A stretch of DNA of 64,000 bases from Trichopria drosophilae (Eukaryota; Arthropoda; Insecta; Hymenoptera; Diapriidae), in contig CM059585.1 of NCBI GenBank assembly GCA_030407085.1, forward strand, positions 7,309,001-7,373,000, in the 5' to 3' direction. Of this stretch, positions 1-12,260 are shown piece by piece. The notes beneath the pieces were generated by a model. It was not told where the DNA came from, ran no database searches, and saw only the letters and a list, made by a program, of their open reading frames with translations. The position numbers and the translations under genes were made by a program. Every line of letters begins with the position of its first letter. Positions within the stretch are counted from its first letter, which is position 1.

Positions 1-122
1 GCTTTCACCGAGCAAATATTATCATTAGTAAAAGTTAGCAGACAGGAAACCAAAGTTCACAGACATTATCATACAATCATGAGTGGTTATGACAGATCCT
101 AACCAGCGAAGAACGGTGTATT

Positions 123-329
123 ATGAAAAGAGGGTTTAGTAGTACCGGGAGATTATTCACCGATTCTGTAGCCCCTGATGATAGTTTTCCTGGTTTGTGC
201 GAAAATCCGGTTTATTCCAAGTGCAAGGATCGTATTTCAGCTATTGGTAAGCCAGAATTACGTTTAGGGTGTTTGGGATACACTGGATGGGGCCTAATTT
301 TAATGTTGTTTTCACTGTTTCTGGAATGT
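123..329 (+). other. Weak hypothetical ORF or exon near the left edge
   Basis: An ATG-started frame of 69 codons in a stretch less AT-rich than its surroundings. It contains a possible splice donor (GTAAG at about 245) in phase 1, the phase needed to join the carbonic-anhydrase-like exon at 1799. However, it encodes no signal peptide and nothing resembling a carbonic anhydrase N-terminus, whereas the homologous gene on the other strand starts with a clear signal peptide. I do not recognise the protein. It may be a chance frame or part of an unrelated gene cut by the window edge. Confidence 0.15.
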
Positions 330-1798
330 TAGTTTCTGTAAGGTTGAGGAACTATTTTTCTGGGTTCCTGGTGGTTGAGGTCTGCTGTTTGTGTTTTGGA
401 TGCGTGCTAGGTCGAACTTGTTTCTAAATTTGTAACCTAGTTGTAGCCGGAGGCGTGAAGCAATGTTTTGATGTATGTTTATAGATACCTGGTTCATCTT
501 TATTGTGATATTTTCTTTATGTTTTAGCAAAAAATTGTCATGTGCATGGACATCCTATATTTCTATGTTGAGAAGTTTATTTTGGAAGAGTCAGAGACAT
601 TTCTTATGATTCTTGGAACCAGAGTTACTAAGAAAATGCAATTGATAAAGTTCACATAAGAAACAGAACAAGACAGATCATTAATCAATTTCTTGATCAA
701 AGGTCAATAATCAATCAAATTTAAAATTCATATCGTTAGCAAAACGATTGTCAAATTTGTATAAACGTTTGCTACATTAACGAAATTGAGCATTGCTGGT
801 AGTAGAAACTTTATTTGTTGAATGGCTGGACCAAGATTAGCTCAAACAGCGAATGTTTGTCAATCTGTAATATGAATTATTGCGAATTGTAACAAATCTA
901 TGATTTGATTTGCATATGAAAGAATTATTTCTATCCGTGTGGGATGCTGGCTCCATTTTTTTCGTTTTATTTTTAGTATTTTTGTATGCTACAATTGAAA
1001 AACAAATGTTTGTTGATATTATTCAACGTGATGTGTTGGATACGAACATACATTGACCAAATATAAATTTCATTTTTAATTTTTTCACTTTTAGCATTAT
1101 TATCGCATATTTAATTTCTATAATGACTTGAAACGCGAACGGTGTTGTAGTTTTGTAATGTATATATTTATCATATTTGTATAAAAAATTTTGTCTCGCG
1201 ATAACCGTATAGTGGCTATTTCCTATATCTATAATAATCACTTTAATGTATAGAAATAAGTTCCTCGTGGACGAGAATATGAAAATTAAGAAACATTGAT
1301 TATGAATATTTGTTAAATGATTATCGGGGTAATATACTATTTTTTATCTTATTCAAAGGTGTCGTTTATTCTTTCATATATGCATGCAAATATTGTTATA
1401 TTTTAATATTTATATATAAAAATTTATTTATCACCGTACTTAAATTCCATGTATCGACGAAGATAACATTATACGTAATTTTGTAACTTTGCGTTTGCCG
1501 TTTTATTTAGTGGAGACCTAGTCTAAGTATAATACTAATCGCAGGTCGATCGATTGCGATTATTTCATTCTATCGAAGTGCATTGATAAAAATTTTTTTT
1601 TTTCGTTACTTTAAACATTTTTAATATCTCTTGTATTAATATCTCTTGCTAGAATGTCGCTAATATTAAAACTAGTATTAAATCTTAACTTTTTGTATTA
1701 TATATCATATATCAGTTTGGGAGTAACAGGTTCGTCACTTTTGTGATTTCCAAATCGATTTATTATTGCATTGTTTGTACCGACCAAGTAATGTTTAG
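330..1798. other. AT-rich DNA, no gene recognised
   Basis: No convincing exon. A short hydrophobic frame beginning near 915 was considered as the missing signal-peptide exon of the gene at 1799, but it has no phase-1 donor. The likely reading is the first intron, or the upstream region, of that gene. Confidence 0.4.
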
Positions 1799-4700
1799 GT
1801 GTAAGCTATAATTACAATAATCCGGAGGAATGGCCAAAAATGTTCAAAGAATGTGGTGGAACGAAGCAGTCCCCAATTAATGTGAAAACAAGATGTGCAA
1901 GGAAGTTCACTTCACCGCAATTTTCTCTTGACGGAATGTTTTCGATACCTTCTAAACTTACTTTTTCCCAGAATGGCAACCAAGGTATGTATCTTAGAAT
2001 CTGAATAAACAAATAAAAATAATAATATCGAATCTAATACTTTTATGGAAACTCCACCATTTGGTCGTCTTACCATCTTAGAACTTATAAATTTGACAGC
2101 ATTTTGAACAGGAAATTGAGTAAAGCTAATTATAGGAATATATCGTTGTTGATTTTCATTTACAGTTGAGCTTAAGCCCACATATCATGAGGACGACGAA
2201 CTCGTTTATAGTGGAGGTCCATTAAAGGGGGACTATATATATTATTTGGCAGTTTTTCATTGGGGCGCTGTAAATGGCATCGGTAGCGAGCATGCGATCA
2301 ATGGAAAATCGTAAGAAGTTTTAATCTTTCTAGGATGGAAAGGAGAAAAAAATCAAATAAGTTTATTCTGTAAAAACATTAGCATCACTGATAAAAGTAT
2401 AAAAGTATGGTCCTTTTAATCGAGCACTAACGAGAAGATCATCCTATTGTCTTAAAGATTTTCATTTCTTTTTTTGAAAGTGATTTTAACTTATAATAAG
2501 TTCGAGCAGCCTTGCTGATCTTATATGATATTAATCCAAAGTACCCGAGTTCCCCAGTTCGACGCATTAAAACTTCAAAATAATTTGAGAAAAAGGCAGA
2601 GTGTTTTTGAGTGTCTTATTTAATCTTTCAGAGGATCCATGGGCATAAGTTACCTTGGGTATAAGAAAGAGTACGGAAGTCCTGAAATGTCGGAAGATAA
2701 GCCTGATGGATTCATTGGTTTCGAATCGATAGTACACGTATGTACATAAAAGAACTTTTAACTTATTTAATGGCAATAACTCCAAACATAGTTTGGAAGT
2801 TGATCAACAGTAAGTACACACTAATCTTAATTTAAAATTGTACTAACAGATGTTTGAATCTCTTTAGGTCTCAGGTATACTAAGAAAATTTATATTAGAA
2901 ATTTTGTTATTACGATTAGGACATCGAAGATAGACATACATTGCAATGGATGTTTCGAAGATATTGGTATTATAATGTCTTCAGTGCTAACTATAAATTC
3001 TTCTGTCCGCAAAATTGTGAATGTTCCAATTGTAACAATACCACAACACTGATAATTTTTGTGGCAGAGCACCCTCATTGTCCTTATCATGTTCCAAACA
3101 TTTCTTGTCGTCGTGTTTTATACAGATCGCACGATTCAGAATAATTTGCTTTTTTTATGCCAAAAAGTGTAATTATCATATCGTTAGCAAAGTAAATAAT
3201 TTTTAACGATTTTTTTTATCATTTTCTAATTATTAAACAAATATATCGGGACTTTAAGATTCTTGTTCCAATGATCTATCATTAAAATTTCGTGCATCCA
3301 AATTTGTCAGACACGATTCCGACGTTAGAATAAAATGTTGAAAAAAAATAAACTATCAGCATGAATACACTCCATCCTTGTTCTAAATGAGGCATCTATA
3401 TTTTTTTGCTTTACTTGTACATCGAAAAATAATTAAAAAGGAGAGCTTATGCCCTACAAAGATGTTACATTCTCTCTGAATATGAGAAAAGAAAATGTCA
3501 ATAAGAGAGAAAAATAATGTCAACATTTCGGATCGTACTGATCCCTCTTCAAGAAGCTAATGATCAACGATTTCATCTCTGTGTCTCCATGTTGAGAAAT
3601 TTGTTCCCCTTTTTTGTTCTCTTATTGAGAATTTTTGTTTTCGTTTTGAGAGAGACTTGAATATCTTTGTAGGTCTTATAGCTATCCTTTTTGATTATTG
3701 TTTGAAAAGGAAGTAATTTGATGGCTTTTGTTTTGTATTTCAATACATTATATTATTTAAAGCCATATTGCTCTTTTGATTCTCTTTTCTAACAATAATG
3801 ACAGCGACCTCTACTTTCATTTTCTGAATAAATGAGTGCTATCAAAGACAAAACGTTGTTGAAAACAACTTCTTAGAAAAAAATGACGTTTGGTTTAAAA
3901 ATTTTCATCATTCGAAAACCAATCTTTAACATAAACTTTAAAAACTCTGAAGAGAAGCAACAAATGTGCGAAAAAATCGATGAGAAACAAAAACTGAAAG
4001 TGATGATTATTTTCTAAAACAATTTTGAATTGTTTGGGAAGTAAGAAATATCTTAATTGATTTTAAATGAAATTATTGTATTTTTGGCATAAATTAGAAT
4101 GATGTCCAACAAAGTTTTGTTGCCCTATAATTCTTATACGAAATTTTGCTGCAGAATCCAAATATGACAGCCAAAACATCCAGTTAGTTCGTATTTGACT
4201 CATGATGAGGATCAAAGGGATAAAAAATTCGATAGGCATTTTTGAACATCTAATCGCAGCCCAAAAAATGTCTCATCAGTAATAGTCCATTTTGATTTCC
4301 CGCAAAATCCAAATATCCACGCCAAAATAATGAATGGACCTAAATGTTTGCCCAAATTGATGGTTAAAGAGGAAAAATCATGTTTAAGGACATTTTTTTT
4401 CCCTTTTTCTTGAAAAGTAGCCAAGCCGATAACAGGTTTGTCGGTCATATTGGATCCGCTAATTTGCATTTTTTTATTTTTTAGCATTCTATAGTATAAA
4501 TGTGAAAATGTCCAAAAACACGATTTGTGACCCCTTTGTGATCTACAAATTTGGTAAAAACTAGGCCCATTTCAATATTGTGAGGTAGACATTTGATTTG
4601 ACTCTTATTGTTGTGACAACGCAATTTTTTTGGGCTGTGGATTTGACCTTCGTTGTCTCAATCCAGATTCAGTTTGATATTTTGGCGGTCACGTTTGGAT

Positions 4701-6515
4701 TTTGCAGCAAAAATCGACTCATACGTAACATGAAATTCTCAAATTTTTGTTGGGTGTGCAATTCGAATTAATATGTCCTGACGTTGAAATAAAAGATTTA
4801 CCGTCCCTTCAATGTATCTACTTCAACGTCTGGATCCTTCCTCAGTCTTCTTTGGGAACTTCAAAGACTAGACCCAAAAGAAGTCAACCAAAAAGTTAGC
4901 TTCGTTAACCGTTGAGATTTTCTAATTGGTCAGAATGGTAATATTCCTTCCTAGTATTTATAAAGAAATTTCCAAAATCGAATGAAAAATTGACCTAAAT
5001 CGAAAATTGAAAATTCTACTTAATCCGTTTCTGCCCAAACGTCCACGAATTTTACTTCATTTTTAAAGACATATTTTTTATGGTAAACATTCAAATATTT
5101 TATCGCCAATGGGTGTTCTATTATTTCTGGATACGCTTTTTTCAAATTTGACCGTGTTTTTGGCTTTCAACGTTTTTTTTTAATATGGCGGTTTGAAATT
5201 GAAAAATATGAAAAAAAAGGGAACACTTTTTTACAAATCTCTTTGGATAATCAATCTCGATTAAGCTGTCCCTTTGGATCAGACGGACCAATATAGCGGA
5301 CACATAAAAACGAGAAATTGACATAAATTCTTGGCATAAATTCAAATTTGTTTGAGTTTCAAAAAAATGAAATAACGTTGAATAATCTTCATTTTCTAAT
5401 TTCTTTTTCATAATGACAATGAAATCATATTGGAATATATTGAAAAATATTTCTGATTTATTTTTTTTGTTCTGTAGAGTAAAGATACATTGATTACACT
5501 TATTTATTTTTAAGCACGAGTAAAACTTAACTAAATGACATGTACTTTAAGGGGAAATAAACCTCCTTTTTTGCGCCGCAAAACATAACATGTAGGAATT
5601 TTAGAAAATGATGGACTGAAAAACCTTCTTAAAATCATACTTGTCCATTGGTTATATAGAAAAATATTTTTATTTGATTTTCTGAAAACTGTACGAAATT
5701 TATGATACGTGATTAATGTTCAGATCGATGATGAGAGCAAATTCAATCGTGGGTTGAAAGCCTTGCTACCAAGCCTAGATGAAATAATTAAGAATCCAAA
5801 TACTACAGTCGATGTGGACCCATTCCCTATGACTTATTTCATGACACCTGAAGACAAAGCAAAGAATTCAATAGAGTTTTGGGGATATAATGGATCGATG
5901 GTACATCCTCCGTGTACTGAAAACGTGCAATGGTTCGTCGTGTCTCGTCCTCTATACACAACACAGGAATTCGTACGTATTAAATGCAAATATAGATGTA
6001 CATAAATTTTATTCATTATTTCTAGGTTAAATAAAAATCTTACTACAAAATGTCAATTGCAATGATTTTTTGTCCACATTCAAACGTAGAAAAAATCAGC
6101 AGATTACATGGTACATCAAAACAATAGCCCATTTTTCATTTATATGCAGATTTATACGTAATTTAGATTTACTGGCAAAATGTAAATTGTACAATGATAC
6201 ATCTAATATAATTCGACTTTTCTATAAATCAGAGAATTATCTAGTTAATTTTTGTTGATATTTGAGAGATTTATTTTTCAATATGGTACCGAAACGTTGT
6301 TTAGACTGTTATAATCGTTGTGATTTCAAATATTATATTAAATTTATATTATAGAGACTAGGAACACGTTTATATAAAAATATATCGTGTTAAATGTATT
6401 TAATTATCTATTTTTTCTTTGGCAGGTGGATAAGCTCAGACAGATCAGGAAATCATCACACCGACCTCTGCAGGAACGAAATGGTCGGCATGTTTACAAA
6501 ATTACTGCTGTATAG
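1799..6515 (+). CDS. Secreted alpha-carbonic-anhydrase-like protein, 5' exon missing; predicted catalytically dead (copy 1)
   Basis: Five exons on GT-AG borders: 1799-1984, 2166-2310, 2632-2737, 5724-5972 and 6426-6515 (TAG). Phases join cleanly and match the - strand paralogue at 18216-27477 exon for exon. The protein shows the alpha-CA path: NPEEWP, QSPI, SGGPLKG, VFHWG, GSEH, HPPC, and a C-terminal RPLQ..NGR. Aligned without gaps to the vertebrate enzyme, the ligand positions read His94 to Val, His96 kept, His119 to Ser, and Glu117 to Gly. His64 reads Asn and Thr199 reads Val. With two of three zinc ligands gone, CO2 hydration is not expected. Cysteines before QSPI and in HPPC match the disulfide of secreted CAs. 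The first exon (signal peptide, ending in phase 1) was not found and is probably left of the window. An AATAAA follows the stop at about 6567. The third intron (2738-5723) carries two foldback repeats. Confidence 0.85.
3431..3695. repeat. Foldback (palindromic MITE-like) element in an intron
   Basis: The left arm from about 3431 (AGAGCTTATGCCCTACAAAG) reappears inverted near 3695 (CTTTGTAGGTCTTATAGCT). Inner arms share CTCAATAAGAGA-type sequence. The arms are about 90 bp and clearly diverged, so the copy is old. Target duplication not determined. Confidence 0.55.
4092..4770. repeat. Diverged foldback element, about 680 bp
   Basis: The left arm contains TTTTGCTGCAGAATCCAAA. The right arm carries its inverted counterpart TTTGGATTTTGCAGCAAAA near 4700. 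The outer ends also match in inverted orientation (CAACAAAGTTTTG against AAATTTTTGTTGG). The interior holds an inverted copy of the GGATCCAATATG module (4443-4470). It sits in the third intron of the carbonic-anhydrase-like gene. Confidence 0.5.
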
Positions 6516-7391
6516 TTAAATCATCCGTTCATAAATGTACTTTCTTATTAACTTTTGTTTGATACTTAATAAAATTACTAATAAGTTCCAATAATTGAAA
6601 TGATTCCAATTTAACATTTACATACATTTTAATACATTCATTAAAGTACTTATGCATATGCTTCCTTTTTTTATGTTCAAGTGAATCCTTATCGTACTTT
6701 AAATTAGGCTCATTATCTAGTTTACGCAAAGTCGCACCATTATAATTTTCTACATATCCTACAACATTGTTTTTGTGTTTCTAGATAGAATACCTGTTTT
6801 ATGTATGCCACTTTAAACAGTAAATAAGTTTTTTTTTGGTTTCGCAGAAAACCCAATTTTTTTTATAATTATTGATTATGACTTATTAAGTAAATATACA
6901 AACACAACTTTGCTCAAATTTCTACTTTTCCAGAAACATTTTCCCTAAATAATTATTGATAAATTTGTTAGAACGAATTTGAATCAAGTATGAGCATCAA
7001 TAATAAATTAACATATGTTTTTTAATGCATTGTCCGTTTGGGCGTGTGGTTATTTTCATTTACTATTTCGACAATTTTTAATTAATCGTCATATAATAAA
7101 TTCCTCAGGCTCTCGTTATTTTCAAATTATAGTTATAGGACTCAATCATCCTTCGGCTTCAGTAATATGGCCGAAAGTGTAAATGATTATTTCAAAGTGT
7201 GAACTACAGTGTTTTTTTTCCTGATACTATTACGATAGCACCAACGCGATACTAGTACAATTACATGATTATAGGTTTATACGTCGACAGTGTTCGATAA
7301 CTGAATTGTATAGTGCAAATTATAATATATTTCATTATGGGTTTATGCTTGTGATCCTATTTCGTCAAATATACTTTGTAACGTGCATATA
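6516..7391. other. Intergenic, nothing recognised
   Basis: AT-rich 3' flank of the carbonic-anhydrase-like gene. It begins with a polyadenylation signal at about 6567. I see no exon or clear repeat. Confidence 0.4.
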
Positions 7392-7399
7392 GATTACGA

Positions 7400-7599
7400 G
7401 GGTGTGGGTCGAAAAACCGACAAATAAAAAAGCTGATAGGTTAAAAAAGCAACAAACGAAAAGCCGAAAGTAAAACAACCAACACTTCAAAAACTGATTG
7501 TCCGCTCTTCAATGTGTCCATTTTTTTGTGTCGGCTTTTCGACTGTCGGTTTTTTTGACATGTCGGCATTTTGATCTATCGGTTTTTCAACCATCACCC
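7400..7599. mobile_element. hAT-like MITE with perfect 8-bp target duplication
   Basis: A 200-bp element with inverted ends (GGGTGTGGGTCGAAAAACC at left, GGTTTTTCAACCATCACCC at right). It is flanked by the direct repeat GATTACGA at 7392-7399 and 7600-7607. An 8-bp duplication is typical of hAT-superfamily insertion. The interior repeats words such as AAAAAGCCGA and GTCGGTTTTT on both strands. It has no coding capacity. A relative is at 28158-28366. Confidence 0.75.
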
Positions 7600-7607
7600 G
7601 ATTACGA

Positions 7608-9614
7608 CAGATTTTTAGTTACTTAATAAGCCAGTAGTGAGAAATAGTTCACTAATGGATGATTACTTGTTGTTGTTACACTATGAAATAGGGAAGTTTT
7701 CATAAGACACTAGATTGTTTTAAAGTATTCTAGTAGTATAAATACTACCAGTATTTATTTCCGTACTAATTCTATAAATAGAACGTATACCCTATAAAAT
7801 GACTAAATGTTGATGGTGAAGAGGAAGGCTCCGCGTTGTTATAGGACTTCCTGAAATTAACCTTTCAAGATTGTATAGGCTATAGTCGGTCTTATTCGTA
7901 TTGTTGAAGCCATGATTTATAATCATCGCCTTTTTTTGATTTTTTATGATAAGCAATCATCCGTTATTATTAATAGCCGACTAACCATATGCTCTGCACT
8001 TTACCTGTATTCCTCAATATTGTCAGCAGTAATTTTAGTCTTCTCGATAAAGCTATGCAGATATATTGTTTTTTATTTTAAATAAAGAAAGAAGCAATAT
8101 ATAACATAATATATATGAGCAACTTTCCAAAACTTTTAAAATTTAATATTAAAAAACAATTTTTTTTATGGCACAGTATTAAAAACAATTTTTTCTTGCA
8201 TATTTATCCTTGAATAATAACAGAAAATATGAGCTCACGATTTTCTTGAAAACTTTTTTTGCTCATTTCACTTACCCAAGTAACAAAATATTTATAAAAA
8301 TGATAACTAGTTGATTGTATCGAAAAATGAGTCCATAAAAAATGTACACAATAATTGTAGAGAAATTACAGTGACAAAATTAGCATTTTTTACAATTTCT
8401 AATTCGATGTATATATCTTCTTCGTAAAATAACGTTTTAATATAATCAGAAGGTTATAATGTTTTAAAAATTGTTTTAAATTTCATCGTCTGTATTATAT
8501 TATTAAATTACACTATATATATATATGGTGCAAATTTTAATATTTATGTTTGAAAAACCTTTATGTTATTATATAGTATAAAAGATAACCTATTACTAAA
8601 ATACTAGTATGACAATGAAATGGACGACTTCCTCAAAGAGGAAGACATAACTGTGATTAAGTATTTAATTAATTGAATTAAGTAATTAAATAATAAAAAA
8701 CGAAAATTCAAAGTGCTATACGTACCTCCATTTTTAATTAAAAAAAAAGTATAAACAATTTATTTTATCCAAAATCGTAAAGGTATTTTTAGTATGTCAG
8801 CAAAAATTGACAATTTTTAATACGAAGGGCCCACTGACTATTCTGATTTCGAAAGTTCTTAAGTTAGATTATTTATAAGAGACAGTAACGAAAAAAAATA
8901 GAATTAGATTGACTTATTTACTTATGGATTACAGAAACCTCTTTTCTGAAAAGAAAGTTTATGAATTTTGTTACTTTTTAAAAAATGAGTCACACTTCTA
9001 CTCGTATCTCCTACTGTTTACCTCGTGGAAAAACATTTTTCATTCGAGAATATATTATGTGAAAAGGAAAAAGTACCTAAAATTAAATCTTAAAGGGATT
9101 TGCTTAAGACGTTTTTCCCAATTCTAAGCAAGTAATTCTTATACCAAATCACATTAAAATCATACATTTTCGAGCTACAACTATAATCCATGGCTTAAAA
9201 TAAGCAAATAGTTTATTTCTCATTATTTTTCACTTAAAAAACAGTTTTTAAACAGTTTTAACATTTCCATTTATCGTCGCCATTTACCGCGGCTTCTTTT
9301 TGCATTTAGTATTTCGATAATTCAGTGGTATTTGAGATTGTAGAGAATAAACTGAAGACAGCACACCTAAATTATTCTTCACGCAGGGAGTATTGAACAG
9401 TCTAATATAATGTTCCAGAGGCCTACTTCTAAATTGTATAATGTACAAATAGCTGTTGGATCGTAATTATAGCGACCTCCGCAAATCACAGCAAAACGCG
9501 AGTATATCGTGGTTAAACGCAGCTGCAATTTTAATTTTAAACAGTTTAGAGGTAAATACCAAGGGTACTGGGTGAGAAAAGAAAACGTATAAAGGCGAAA
9601 AATGGGAAATTGCG
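7608..9614. other. Intergenic, AT-rich, nothing recognised
   Basis: Only short simple-sequence runs, such as a TA run near 8515-8525. The longest frame (8909-9127) is lysine- and phenylalanine-rich, as expected by chance in AT-rich DNA. Confidence 0.4.
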
Positions 9615-11693
9615 GTGATTCAAAGCTGTAATACGTCGCAAGATCCTTTTTCCTGCATAATTCGGCAAATTTTTCAACTGTATATAGTCTTAAGCATTCC
9701 CAGTAGTCAGCTTCAAAATTTTTCCAGAGGTAGGCATTTCACCCCCGACGAGTTGAATACTTACTATGCGTCGATATCGTCAGTTCATCCAGCTTGCACC
9801 GAGTCACAGCTCAGACAAATATTACATACTCCCATCAATGAAATTTCGCCAACATTTGCCTTTCCTCTATTACAACCAGATGAAGTTCATAGTACTCTCC
9901 TATCATCATTCTCGAAATCAAAAGGTCTGAGTCCAGATGGGTTGCAAATTATCTACCTTAAAAGAGTTCCCTCTGTCATTGTAATACCCTTAACAGCTAT
10001 CTTTAATTTCTCACTTTTGTGGAAGCTATCTTTTATCATACCACTCAACAAACTTGCACATCCAGCTTCCCCTAGTGATACGCGTCCGATTGCAAATGCA
10101 CCGCATATTTCGAAGATACTAGACGCGTTAGTAACTAGAAAAGTAGTTACCTATCTCGAGACGAATAGTCTGCTACATCCGGGACAGTTTGGTTTTCGGA
10201 AGCATCACAGTATACAAACAGCCTTACTCAAGCTTACTGATGATATACGTTATGCTATGGAAAAAGGGTTTGTCACCATCCTCGTCCTCCTTGATATTTC
10301 TAAAGCGTTTGACTCTCTTAATCATCCACTAATTTTACAATGCCTTAGATCGTTGGGATTTGACGACTTGTCTGTAACCTGGGTGCACTCATATCTTTTA
10401 GCCAGATCGCAAATAATAAGAGGATTGGATGGACAGTCCTCACGACAGTGCCTCATCAGCAATGGCGTTCCACAAGGATCTAGTCTTGGACCTATACTTT
10501 TCAGTATTGTTATTAATACGCTTTTCTCACAGTTGAGATATTGTAGAGATTCAACAATTGTGTTCGCCGACGACACCTAATTCTACCTTTGAACACCCAT
10601 TAGCCAGTTTAGCCAAACTGTTCGCTGTCTTAATAGTGACATTGAGAAGTTCGTTGAGAGGGCGCAGCAATGCGGTCTAACAATTAGCGAAAAGAAGACC
10701 AAAGCAATTATATTTGGAACAAGGAACAACCTCGCTAAATTTAATACAATGGTATTGTCCCCAATTCTGGTTAATGACTACGCTGTACCATATGTGAGTG
10801 AAGTTCGTGACCTTGGTGTTTATCTTTCGTCAGATCTTACATGGAATCATCACATCGCATTTGTTAGCTCTAAAGTCCATTATACACTCCACAGGCTTCG
10901 TTTCAGAGGGGCTAGCCTTCCGGCCTCAGTTAAATTGGCCTTGGTCAACGCGTTGATTGTGCCGCACTTAGACTTTGGCTGCCTGTTATTTTCTGACGCA
11001 TCGGCTTATCTAGTCACCAAACTTCGTCGTCTATTGAACTCAGCGTTGCGGTTTGTTTACCGATTAAGAAGAGACCAATCCATGACACCATATTGGAATA
11101 AAGCAAACTGGCTTACAATTGAGGCTCGCCAGAAATATTATCGTGATACACTCACCCATCAGGTACTTCATACATCGCAGCCTAAATATATTCGGGACAG
11201 ATTTATTCCTTGTCAAACTTCCCTAAGACAGAGTACTCGTTTGAACTCTACGTCTTTCTATCTTCCGACATGTCAAACAAATTATTTTTCAAATTCATTT
11301 TGGATAATGGCCATAAGATCCTGGAATTTGTTACCATCCTGCCTTCGCACTAACCGATCTCAAGAAGCCTTTAAATTAGGCCTTATGTCACACCAAAAAC
11401 ATCAAGTTTCCAGTGCAACATAAATTGATTTAAACCGCGCGCCAGCCTTTATGGAAAGTGTTTGGTTTCTTCTTCATTCTTTTTTATTAATTACTATGCG
11501 CTACTTATTATTACTTTTGCTCGTGTAAAACAGCGAATTGCGGCGATGGTCCACTAGCGAGCGGGACTACTATGATTATATATTAAACTTAGTTTAGTTT
11601 AGTTTTTAAGTTATGTTTGTAACTATTGTTAATTGTGATTTGTCCACGGACCTAATGTCCAGGACAATAATAAATGGTATCAAATCAAATCAA
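9615..11693 (+). mobile_element. 5'-truncated non-LTR retrotransposon (LINE), reverse transcriptase with two nonsense codons
   Basis: One reading frame carries a reverse transcriptase: KGLSPDG, DTRPIAN, GQFGFRKHHS, LDISKAFDSLNH, GVPQGSSLGP and FADD in order. It runs to TAA at 10578, meets a second stop (TGA) four codons later, and resumes in the same frame to 11423. The second part has the C-terminal domain typical of CR1/Jockey-type LINEs (GVYLSSDLTW, SWNLLPSCLR). The catalytic FADD is intact. No endonuclease or ORF1 precedes it, so the copy is 5' truncated. A 3' untranslated region ends near 11693 in TCAAATCAAAT repeats, a common LINE tail. The nonsense codons make this copy dead. I cannot assign the clade more precisely. 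Confidence 0.9.
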
Positions 11694-12260
11694 TACCTAC
11701 TGTCTAAAAAAGATTTGATCTGGACTATCCAGTTGGCAGGGACCGCATGAGTACAGTTTTGTCCCAAATCGTTCAGGCGCAATAATAAAATTCTAGATAT
11801 CATGGAGGCCGTCTTTCTTAAAAATTTGACAAACCATTTCATAGACCGATTTAAAATCTCAACCGCTATAGGGAGAAGCCCAAATTCCAATCTAATCAAG
11901 TATGAGGTCGTAATTCTGGGCAAGTTAAAAAATCCTCTTAAAGAATACCAGATGCACGTCTTTCAGTTGTCTGAATTATAAAAAATATAAAAATATCTGA
12001 GTACTCAGATATCTCAGGGCCCAAAATGGAACTGCGTAGAGTTCTTACAGATATTATTAGAGCACTGTATATTTTCCACAGCGCTTACCAAGCGTTTCCC
12101 AAGCGTTCATTTTGGCAGAGTTAACGATTGGTAAAGCCGAGGTGGACACGATATTCATTCTGGATATAGCGTCTTTGCATGACAATAGACCCAACCCAGA
12201 AGAAGAGAACACTACTCCCAACAGTACCTGTTCATAACCTCCACAAAATAGCCTTTCTAA
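11694..12260 (-). mobile_element. Decayed LINE fragment (reverse transcriptase C-terminal region)
   Basis: On the - strand, separate frames give YAVPFWALRY, then QLKDVHLVFFKRIF, then RITTSYLIRLEFGLLP. This is the usual order after the catalytic domain of a LINE polymerase (the Y-W motif, then FLRR-like, then ELG.LP). Frameshifts and stops separate the pieces. It abuts the tail of the + strand LINE in opposite orientation and appears to be an older copy of a different family. Confidence 0.55.

Noticed and set aside
915..1045. Hydrophobic frame as signal-peptide exon of the + strand CA-like gene
   Set aside because: No phase-1 GT donor near its end and no similarity to the paralogue's signal peptide.
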